A stretch of 5,381 nucleotides of DNA from the NCBI GenBank assembly GCA_044425705.1, contig JAWXVD010000181.1, forward strand, positions 1 to 5,381, given 5' to 3'. Origin of the DNA: JAWXVD01 sp044425705 (GTDB lineage Bacteria; Bacillota; Clostridia; Lachnospirales; Lachnospiraceae). Positions 1-5,381 of this stretch are shown here, one piece after another. The translations under genes and the position numbers were made by a program. The notes beneath the pieces were generated by a model that worked only from the letters and a program-made list of their open reading frames with translations, made no database searches and was not told where the DNA came from. Each line of letters opens with the position of its first letter. Positions within the stretch are counted from its first letter, which is position 1.

Positions 1-891
1 TTTTTATTTATCTTGTTCCTTGTACAAATAAGTACCAATCGGCTTTTACAACCACTAGAAAATTTAAATCAATCTATTAAAAATGTATCCTTGGACAATT
101 TGTATTTATCTATTCCTAATTCTGAAGCCTTAGATGAATTTGAATTTATCAATCATTCTTTTCAGGATATGTTCGCACAATTAGAAAAATCCTTTGCCGA
201 AACATTACAATCCAAGGCAAATGAAGAACGTGCCTATTATTTAGCACTAGAAGCACAAATGAACCCCCATACCATTTATAATACCATTTCCATGATTGAA
301 TCTGTCAGCTATTTAAATGGTGACTTGGAAGTTTCCGAACTGTGCATCTGCTTTTCTGAAATGCTTCGCTATATATCAGATTTTACGCAAACAGATTACT
401 ACTTATCCGATGAATTGGCTCATTTAAGAAATTATGCCCATTTAATCGAAAAAAGGTATGCTGGTGCCTTAAGTATCTCTATTTCAGTTCCCGAGAAAGT
501 AACGAATTTCAAGCTGCCTAAATTCACTTTGCAACCGCTGGTAGAAAATTGTATTCATCACGGTATGCCTGCAAATTCTACTAAGTTTGAAATTGTTATT
601 TCTATAGTAGAGACTGTTGATGGATATGCTATTCACATCAGCGACAATGGACTTGGTTTTAGCGAAGAAAAATTAGCAGAATTATCACAAGAATTTGCCA
701 ACTATAAAGCCAAATCTATTCACGACTTAGATGTAATCAATACAAAAATCGGCAATTTAGCCCTGAAAAATATTTATTATCGTTTGCATATTATGTATGG
801 AGAAAACGCTACTTTTTCGTTAGCAAATCGTGACAATGATTTAGGTGGTATGGTATCTATCGAAATCAAATTAAAGGAGGATTTAGGTTGA
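1..891 (+). CDS. Sensor histidine kinase, YesM/LytS-like (His_kinase + HATPase_c), 5' partial
   Basis: The last 296 codons of a membrane sensor kinase. The frame is open to the left edge, so the true start and extracellular sensor lie outside the window; the TTG at 13 is an internal leucine codon. The first residues (FLFILFLVQIS) look like the end of a transmembrane helix. A HAMP-like linker follows (roughly bases 40-200), then a short coiled segment. The His_kinase motif is EAQMNPHTIYNT, with the presumed phospho-accepting His at 268-270. The HATPase_c part shows an N box (LQPLVENCIHHG, Asn at 547-549) and a G1 box (SDNGLGF, Asp at 643-645). The late glycine region reads IGNLALKNIYYRL rather than the usual GIGLKN. 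Family members autophosphorylate on His and pass phosphate to an AraC-type regulator, which is the next gene here. The stop TGA overlaps a TTG at 888. The signal sensed is unknown; a sugar or oligosaccharide is the usual guess for this family. Confidence 0.93.
   Translation, partial: FLFILFLVQISTNRLLQPLENLNQSIKNVSLDNLYLSIPNSEALDEFEFINHSFQDMFAQLEKSFAETLQSKANEERAYYLALEAQMNPHTIYNTISMIESVSYLNGDLEVSELCICFSEMLRYISDFTQTDYYLSDELAHLRNYAHLIEKRYAGALSISISVPEKVTNFKLPKFTLQPLVENCIHHGMPANSTKFEIVISIVETVDGYAIHISDNGLGFSEEKLAELSQEFANYKAKSIHDLDVINTKIGNLALKNIYYRLHIMYGENATFSLANRDNDLGGMVSIEIKLKEDLG
873..880 (+). promoter_or_regulatory. Strong Shine-Dalgarno with no full-length gene behind it
   Basis: The last codons of the kinase contain AAAGGAGG, nearly perfectly complementary to the 16S 3' end. 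Seven bases downstream is a TTG (888-890) that overlaps the kinase stop in a TTGA arrangement, typical of translationally coupled genes. The frame it opens lasts only 14 codons. The response regulator starts a further 93 bases on with a weaker site of its own. The motif is directly visible; use by ribosomes is inferred. Confidence 0.5.
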
Positions 892-908
892 AAAATAAGA
901 TTTTTCAA
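888..908 (+). other. Perfect AT-rich hairpin at the kinase stop codon
   Basis: TTGAAAAAT (888-896) and ATTTTTCAA (900-908) are perfect reverse complements separated by AAG. The structure takes in the kinase stop and the candidate TTG start. It is not followed by a T tract, so it does not look like a terminator. A 9-bp stem made mostly of A-T pairs is only moderately stable, so an effect on RNA is possible but unproven. Confidence 0.55.
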
Positions 909-932
909 CCGGCAATTTGTACCTTACGGTAA
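888..932 (+). CDS. Possible 14-codon leader ORF between kinase and regulator
   Basis: TTG start at 888, overlapping the kinase stop, with AAAGGAGG seven bases upstream. The predicted peptide is MKNKIFQPAICTLR and it ends at TAA 930-932. It shows no recognised motif and no run of one amino acid that would suggest classical amino-acid attenuation. It is in the same frame as the response regulator but separated from it by two in-frame stops (930-932 and 969-971). Its codons run through an AT-rich hairpin and into the left arm of the next hairpin, so translating it would open both. It could be a true coupling leader, a relic of an earlier start of the regulator, or chance. The good SD and TTGA overlap favour some role, but length alone gives no coding evidence. 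Confidence 0.25.
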   Translation: MKNKIFQPAICTLR

Positions 933-964
933 CCCCTTTCTAAACGAAAGGGCTACAAGTTGCC
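911..964 (+). other. Compound hairpin in the kinase-regulator gap
   Basis: The outer stem is GGCAATTTGTA (911-921) against TACAAGTTGCC (954-964), 11 pairs with one G-U. The inner stem is CCCTTTC (934-940) against GAAAGGG (946-952), 7 perfect pairs with a TAAAC loop. A 12-base bulge (922-933) lies on the left side and contains TTA-CGG-TAA, which could form a tiny third helix; the right side has a single unpaired C at 953. No T tract follows, so this is not an intrinsic terminator. I could not match it to a riboswitch class I know. It may be a cis-acting RNA element tuning expression of the downstream regulator, or a small palindromic repeat that inserted here. Confidence 0.6.
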
Positions 965-980
965 AGACTGAGAGGAAGGG
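934..980 (+). promoter_or_regulatory. Candidate alternative pairing that masks the regulator's ribosome-binding region
   Basis: CCCTTTCT (934-941) can pair with AGGAAGGG (973-980), the purine run immediately before the regulator ATG at 981: 8 pairs, one of them U-G. The same pyrimidine strand also forms the inner stem with GAAAGGG (946-952). The two pairings exclude each other, the arrangement expected of a translational switch. The local hairpin should form more readily, leaving the site open by default. A ribosome stopped at the leader TAA (930-932) would also cover the pyrimidine strand. The complementarity is seen directly; the switching is inference. Confidence 0.35.
971..975 (+). promoter_or_regulatory. 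Likely ribosome binding site of the response regulator
   Basis: AGAGG lies five bases upstream of ATG 981, and the purine run continues as AAGGG up to the start codon. This supports ATG 981 over the in-frame ATG 993, whose nearest SD-like run (AAGGG, 976-980) is 12 bases away. However, ATG 993 gives MLEIFIVEDE, closer to the usual start of this family, so either could be used. Confidence 0.5.
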
Positions 981-2513
981 ATGGTTATTAAAATGCTAGA
1001 AATTTTTATTGTAGAAGATGAATTAATATTGCTCAATAGTCTTTCTAAAAAAATTAGTGATTTAAATAGTGATTATAAAATTGTAGGAACAGCTACAAAC
1101 GCTACCGATGCTATATCACAAATTCCCCAAGTAATGCCAGATGTGGTGTTGACGGATATTCGTATGCCTGGAAAAGATGGTCTTGAATTAATTAATACAC
1201 TAAAACCACTATTCCCTAGTTTGCTTTTTGTTATTATTAGCGGCTACTCTGACTTTACCTATGCCAAACGCGCTATTTCCCTTTCTGTAGTGGACTATTT
1301 ATTAAAACCAATTAACATGAATGACTTAAGAAAATGTCTAGAAACTTGCATAAAAAAAATTGAAAACAAAAAGGATTCCAATCATTATAAACATCCCATG
1401 ATGTTGTCAGATGATCCCTCTAATTGGCATAATAATAGTCCTTCTCAGCAGTATTATATTGCCTATTTAATTTATCACAATGCACTCAATACCAATGATA
1501 TGATTATTCATCCTGCTGTTTCATTTACTAGCATTCATGAATTGACAACATTTTTATCTACCCGATTATCCTTTTCCTTCTCTTGTTTTAATGGTGCCAT
1601 TTCAAACGAGAAAATCATTATGATTGAAGCTACATCCCAGCAGTATTTAGAAGTGTATTCCCAATTAGAATCTTTCTATACAAATATTTCTAATACATAC
1701 CACACTACTTTATTTTTATCACCTTGTTATCATGATATTAAATCTATCTCCACATATATTATGTACACTCGAAAAAATGCTGTCCAAAGTTTAATTTTAG
1801 GGATGACAAAATTATATGGAAATCATAACAATTTACTAAATAAGAATTATCCATCTCTTTTAACGAAGCAGTTATCTGAGAAATACATATCTCTCATAAA
1901 ACAAACTAAATATGCTGACTTAGAAAAAGAACTAGGACTCTTGTTTCATGATTGGATTAGAGAACAATATCCTCTTTATTATGTAGAAAAAGATCTGTTA
2001 TTCTTTTTAGAATATTTAAGAAGGACTTTATTTTATAATGAAATCTTAGATTATGATTTAGACTTATATTTACAAGATACCATTATTTCTTCTAAAACTT
2101 ATACTACTTTATGTGAAAACTATTACCACACAATTTTAGATATCTTTGATCTTTCCATCACTCACAACGAAAATACATTTTCTAGTGGTGAAATTGTAAA
2201 AATGGCAAAGGAATATTTTCAAAATAATCTAGCAGAAAATATTTCCCTAGAGGAAATGAGCGTTTATTTACATGTATCCCAAACTTATTTATGTAAAATT
2301 TTCAAAGAAGAAATGAATTGTTCTCCAATTTCCTATTACACAAAAATAAAAATTGAAAAAGCAAAAGAACTGTTAACCTCTGCTTCCTCTAACCAGATTA
2401 AAGAAATCAGTGTTGTTACTGGATTCAGCGATCCTTATTATTTCAGTAAAGTATTTAAAAAATATGAAGGCATTACTCCTAGTCAGTATCATAATTTACA
2501 CAAAAAAACGTAA
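981..2513 (+). CDS. Response regulator, YesN-like, REC + AraC-type HTH
   Basis: A 510-residue cytoplasmic transcription factor and the likely partner of the kinase upstream. The N-terminal receiver domain (about 5-125) has the acidic pair Glu12-Asp13 (VEDE), the phospho-acceptor Asp59 (LTDIRMPG), Ser87 (ISGYS) at the conserved Thr/Ser position, and Lys109 (LLKP). The C-terminal AraC/XylS DNA-binding domain (about 403-508) has two helix-turn-helices near 423-442 and 473-494, and ends with the typical GFSDPYYFSKVFKKYEGITPSQY signature, seen from 481 onward. Residues 126-402 form a divergent linker with no motif I recognise; a variable middle of this kind is common in the YesN group. Phosphorylation of Asp59 is expected to drive binding at promoters of carbohydrate-uptake genes, but the targets are not visible here. 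The start is 981 on the basis of the AGAGG spacing; 993 is the alternative. The gene is notably AT-rich, more so than the GH3 gene opposite. Confidence 0.93.
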   Translation: MVIKMLEIFIVEDELILLNSLSKKISDLNSDYKIVGTATNATDAISQIPQVMPDVVLTDIRMPGKDGLELINTLKPLFPSLLFVIISGYSDFTYAKRAISLSVVDYLLKPINMNDLRKCLETCIKKIENKKDSNHYKHPMMLSDDPSNWHNNSPSQQYYIAYLIYHNALNTNDMIIHPAVSFTSIHELTTFLSTRLSFSFSCFNGAISNEKIIMIEATSQQYLEVYSQLESFYTNISNTYHTTLFLSPCYHDIKSISTYIMYTRKNAVQSLILGMTKLYGNHNNLLNKNYPSLLTKQLSEKYISLIKQTKYADLEKELGLLFHDWIREQYPLYYVEKDLLFFLEYLRRTLFYNEILDYDLDLYLQDTIISSKTYTTLCENYYHTILDIFDLSITHNENTFSSGEIVKMAKEYFQNNLAENISLEEMSVYLHVSQTYLCKIFKEEMNCSPISYYTKIKIEKAKELLTSASSNQIKEISVVTGFSDPYYFSKVFKKYEGITPSQYHNLHKKT

Positions 2514-2595
2514 AAGAATAGTGGGTATCATTGTAACTCCTATATTTTCTCTAGGAAATTTATATGTGGCATTTCAACTGAAAGAAACATGATAA

Positions 2596-2638
2596 AAAGC
2601 GTTTACATCCATTTTATTGGTTGCAAACGCTTTCTTTT
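2596..2638. terminator. Bidirectional intrinsic terminator between convergent genes
   Basis: AAAGCGTTT (2596-2604) and AAACGCTTT (2625-2633) are perfect reverse complements. Further partial pairing of ATCC/GGTT type sits inside the loop. On the + strand the stem runs into TTTCTTTT, suiting the regulator transcript, whose stop is about 80 bases upstream. On the - strand it runs into TTTTT, suiting the GH3 transcript, whose TAA (2637-2639) ends three bases before the stem. The spacer 2514-2594 shows no other feature I can support. Confidence 0.85.
2621..2635 (+). promoter_or_regulatory. cre-like sequence inside the terminator
   Basis: TTGCAAACGCTTTCT fits the Gram-positive catabolite-responsive element consensus WTGNAANCGNWNNCW at every fixed position. 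The opposite arm, read on the - strand (2608 to 2594), gives ATGTAAACGCTTTTT with one mismatch. CcpA sites are normally near promoters or early in genes; this one lies at the 3' ends of two convergent genes, so the match may simply follow from the terminator stem core AAACGCTTT. Confidence 0.2.
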
Positions 2639-5381
2639 ATACTTCTTTTTTTCTAATTACAAACTGATCTATTCTCATTCCACTTTCCCCAAAGAAAAGT
2701 TTAATATAATTATATTGATCTTTTCCAATTTCCACATCTACCAAGACAGATACATTTTTGCAATGATGCTTTGATAAGGTTACCATTTTCACTTTTTCGA
2801 TACCTGCATATACAGTCATTGGAATTTGTGCCATGCGCTCAATATCTGCATTCAATACCATGTCAATTGTATAGTTGCCACTTTCCATAATATGGAATCT
2901 TACGCCATGCCCTTTTGCAGTACAAATCACACTGGTATCAATTGCAATCCCTTCTTTTGTCGGTAACATATCTGGCAATTCCTTACATCGTTTATCTTTA
3001 TGATCAAATCGATTGCGCTCCTCTATTTCCAATGGATAGCAACCTTCCATTCTTCCTAATGCTGGTGATTTCAATATAAAATTACAAATATTTTTTGCAT
3101 TTCTAGCAAGATGTGCTCTTGTAATAATCTTCTGTTCTAATCCCACTTCCGTGTTATCTCCATGACTATTACTTTCTGCATCATGAGCAACCATATACAA
3201 ATCATTTTGTGCTTTTACCATATACATGGTATTTTGTGGACTTGGTTCTTGACCTTCTTTGTTCATCTGTGCCCACCAATCAGTCATGATGCTTCCCTGA
3301 AATCCCCATTCTTCATGTGCGATTTTCGTCAACAAATCATAATTACTTGCTGTCCACACACCATTTAAAGAACCATAAGAAGTCATAATACTATAAGCAC
3401 CTGCCTCTTTCACCGCCATTTCAAAACCTTTTAGATAAATCTCTCTTAATGCCCTTTCTGAAACAACACTATCAGATTCTGTCCGTTTAAACTCTTGGTT
3501 GTTGCATGCAAAATGCTTAATCGTTCCCGTTACATTATATCGATGCATGGCATGTAATTGTGATACTGCCATCTTTCCTGTTACATAAGGATCTTCTGAA
3601 ATATATTCAAAATTTCTTCCATTCAAAGGGTTTCTATGAATATTGATGCCTGGTCCTAATAAGGTTTCGATTTTATTATAATTCAACTCTTTCCCTAAAT
3701 GTTCAAATAGCTCCTCACACAAATCTTGATTAAAACTACAGCCGATTGCCGTTCCATTTGGCAATGAAAACGCCATATCTCCACTATCCATACGGATTCC
3801 AGATGGTCCATCAGAGCAACACACTATGGGAATTCCAAAGGATTGTAATCCTTCTGTAACTCCACCAAAAGAACCAGCTGTTCCTGCTGTCACTTTAGGG
3901 GAACACATGCCTTCTCCACGACTCATATAAATCAAATCCTTATCACTTAATTGTGCAATAAACTGATCTAAATCAACCTTCTTATCATATACATCTAACA
4001 AACGATAGCCTTGGTTTCCCGTATATTCACATGAATCTAACATATCATCATCTTCATAAGGCTCATATTCTTTTGCTCGCATTGATACCTTTTCATAACC
4101 CACGTGTACATTTGTGTTTCCTACAGGTTTCATTCGTTTAAATTCTACAATTGGTGCACAGGCACTAGATAATTGTTCTACTACCACTAATTCATCTAAT
4201 AAAACACGACCTACTAAACTAGCACTCCTCACATCATTTCCTAGATAGTATTCATACTTCCCTTCTTCTAATACATAAGCATAAGGATGTCCTGTATAAC
4301 CACCATCATCATAAGAGACCGCTTGATTTTTATCAATTGTAAAGCTGATAGCTTCCATTTCAGATGGCTGTAATTCTTTCGTCTTGGCAAATGCCACTAG
4401 ATTTCTAAGGGGTTTTCCTAATTTCCCTTGTGGTGGATTCACATACACTTGAAGGATTTCTTTTCCAGATACATTTCCTGTATTCTTCACTTCTGCTAAA
4501 ATTTCTACAAACTCATCCTTCTCTTGAAATGACACCAGCTTTATTTCAAATGTCGTGTATGATAATCCAAATCCAAAAGGATATAATACTTTCTCTTTCG
4601 CAAATGTTTCAAAATAACGATATCCTACATAAATATCCTCTTCATAAATATTAATCTTAGGATCTCCGAAATTTTTAGTAGATGGGTAATCCTCTAAGTT
4701 TTTTGCAATGGTATCTGTCAGTTTACCACTAGGTGTTTCATCACCGACTAAAATATCCGCCACACCATTTCCGCCTTCTTGTCCACCTTGCCAAACATAA
4801 AGCACTGCCTGGGGCTGATATTCTTCTACCCATTTCATATCAATGATATTACCCACATTCAATAAAACAACTACTTTTTCAAAATGACTACATACACCCT
4901 CTAGCATTTTTCGTTCTTCCTGCGTTAGTAAGTAACTACCCTCATTACCAGAATTATCTTTATCTTCTCCTGCCTGACGTCCAATGATAACAATGGCTAT
5001 ATCAGATTCCCTTTGTGCTTTTACAAGCACCTCTTCTGAAAGTTCCATTTCTTTTTGAAACCATGGTTCTTGTGCCCATCCAGCTCCCATATCAAAAGGG
5101 TTATCTAGTAACCATTCTTCATATGTTTTTATCAATTCCTCATTAAGGATAATATCTTTCTTTGCCCGCAGACCATCTAAAATACCTACCACATAAGGAG
5201 CATTTACCAATCCTCCTGAACCAGTTCCACTTTTTAAATAATCGAATTGCATTCTTCCAAATATTGAAACTTTTTGCCCCTTCTTTAAAGGCAATACAGC
5301 ATCATCTTTTTTTAATAATACACAGCTTTCTGCCACCATTTTTCTTGCACATTTAGCATATTCTTGCCAATCAAATATTTC
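2637..5381 (-). CDS. Glycoside hydrolase family 3 beta-glucosidase-like enzyme, permuted domain order, 5' partial
   Basis: The frame stays open to the right edge, reading EIFDWQEYAKCARK before the Met at 5339, and this leads smoothly into the conserved VAESCVLLKKDDAVLPL. The real start is therefore outside, probably only a few codons away. Residues are numbered from the Met at 5339. First comes the sandwich domain (about 1-235), with the probable acid/base Glu125 in AGEDKDN (4965-4967). Next is PFGFGLSYTTF (254-264) and an FnIII-like domain (about 275-385). The TIM barrel follows (about 455-770) with SDGPSGIR (509-516), NPLNGRNFEYISEDP (570-584), Lys608-His609, and the nucleophile Asp687 in MTDWW (3279-3281). 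A further segment of about 100 residues (800-900) looks beta-rich. All key catalytic positions are present. The family releases beta-linked glucose or similar sugars from non-reducing ends. The visible part shows no export signal, so a cytoplasmic role on imported oligosaccharides is likely. Exact substrate (beta-glucoside, xyloside or other) cannot be told from sequence alone. Confidence 0.95.
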   Translation of the reverse strand, partial: EIFDWQEYAKCARKMVAESCVLLKKDDAVLPLKKGQKVSIFGRMQFDYLKSGTGSGGLVNAPYVVGILDGLRAKKDIILNEELIKTYEEWLLDNPFDMGAGWAQEPWFQKEMELSEEVLVKAQRESDIAIVIIGRQAGEDKDNSGNEGSYLLTQEERKMLEGVCSHFEKVVVLLNVGNIIDMKWVEEYQPQAVLYVWQGGQEGGNGVADILVGDETPSGKLTDTIAKNLEDYPSTKNFGDPKINIYEEDIYVGYRYFETFAKEKVLYPFGFGLSYTTFEIKLVSFQEKDEFVEILAEVKNTGNVSGKEILQVYVNPPQGKLGKPLRNLVAFAKTKELQPSEMEAISFTIDKNQAVSYDDGGYTGHPYAYVLEEGKYEYYLGNDVRSASLVGRVLLDELVVVEQLSSACAPIVEFKRMKPVGNTNVHVGYEKVSMRAKEYEPYEDDDMLDSCEYTGNQGYRLLDVYDKKVDLDQFIAQLSDKDLIYMSRGEGMCSPKVTAGTAGSFGGVTEGLQSFGIPIVCCSDGPSGIRMDSGDMAFSLPNGTAIGCSFNQDLCEELFEHLGKELNYNKIETLLGPGINIHRNPLNGRNFEYISEDPYVTGKMAVSQLHAMHRYNVTGTIKHFACNNQEFKRTESDSVVSERALREIYLKGFEMAVKEAGAYSIMTSYGSLNGVWTASNYDLLTKIAHEEWGFQGSIMTDWWAQMNKEGQEPSPQNTMYMVKAQNDLYMVAHDAESNSHGDNTEVGLEQKIITRAHLARNAKNICNFILKSPALGRMEGCYPLEIEERNRFDHKDKRCKELPDMLPTKEGIAIDTSVICTAKGHGVRFHIMESGNYTIDMVLNADIERMAQIPMTVYAGIEKVKMVTLSKHHCKNVSVLVDVEIGKDQYNYIKLFFGESGMRIDQFVIRKKEV

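Noticed and set aside
13..15. TTG at 13 as the kinase start
   Set aside because: It lies within an apparent transmembrane helix, the frame is open to base 1, and a sensor domain is expected upstream.
888..916. Promoter for the regulator using TTGAAA (888-893) as a -35 box
   Set aside because: No acceptable -10 box lies about 17 bases downstream; the region there reads GGCAAT.
911..964. Compound hairpin read as an intrinsic terminator
   Set aside because: The bases after the stem are AGACTGAGAGG, with no T tract, and a co-directional partner gene follows at once.
911..980. A known riboswitch, for example TPP because of CTGAGA at 968-973
   Set aside because: The remaining conserved TPP core is missing, and I could not fit the fold to c-di-GMP, fluoride, THF or other classes I know.
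2410..2774. Short + strand open frames at 2410-2592 and 2589-2774
   Set aside because: The first lies mostly inside the regulator in another frame. The second runs through the terminator and antisense to the GH3 gene. Neither has a convincing ribosome binding site or a protein-like composition.
5337..5339. ATG at 5339 as the GH3 start codon
   Set aside because: The frame stays open to the window edge and the upstream residues continue the conserved N-terminal helix, so this Met is internal.
3162..5356. + strand open frames opposite the GH3 gene (3162-3368, 4430-4654, 5162-5356)
   Set aside because: They are antisense to a well-conserved enzyme, and their composition fits the reverse strand of its codons.

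Overview
The window reads as chromosomal DNA from a low-GC Firmicute, most likely a gut or rumen clostridium of the Lachnospiraceae or a relative. The basis is AT-rich codon use, a YesM/YesN-type two-component pair, and a GH3 beta-glucosidase with the reversed domain order known from Ruminococcus albus and Butyrivibrio fibrisolvens. This is inferred from family resemblance and composition; no database search was possible.

Left half, + strand: the 3' part of a membrane sensor histidine kinase (1-891, cut by the left edge) is followed by an 89-base gap and an AraC-type response regulator (981-2513). The gap is unusually structured. The kinase stop codon overlaps a TTG that could start a 14-codon ORF behind a near-perfect Shine-Dalgarno. 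The gap then holds a perfect 9-bp AT-rich hairpin and a compound hairpin of about 54 bases. A pyrimidine strand inside the second hairpin can alternatively pair with the purine-rich ribosome-binding region just before the regulator's ATG. This is the most interesting unexplained signal in the window.

Middle (2514-2636): a short spacer between convergent genes. It ends in an intrinsic terminator with T tracts on both sides, so it can serve both the regulator transcript and the opposing GH3 transcript. One arm matches the Gram-positive catabolite-responsive (cre) consensus, although it lies downstream of both genes.

Right half, - strand: one large gene (2637-5381, 5' end beyond the right edge) encodes a beta-glucosidase-like GH3 enzyme. 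The sandwich (C-terminal-type) domain comes first, then an FnIII-like domain, then the catalytic TIM barrel, with an extra C-terminal segment of about 100 residues.

The kinase and regulator probably sense an extracellular sugar or related cue and control carbohydrate-uptake genes, as such pairs commonly do. The GH3 enzyme would hydrolyse imported beta-glucosides or oligosaccharides. The two units are convergent, so a shared function is suggested only by adjacency. No mobile element, CRISPR array, tRNA or rRNA was seen.
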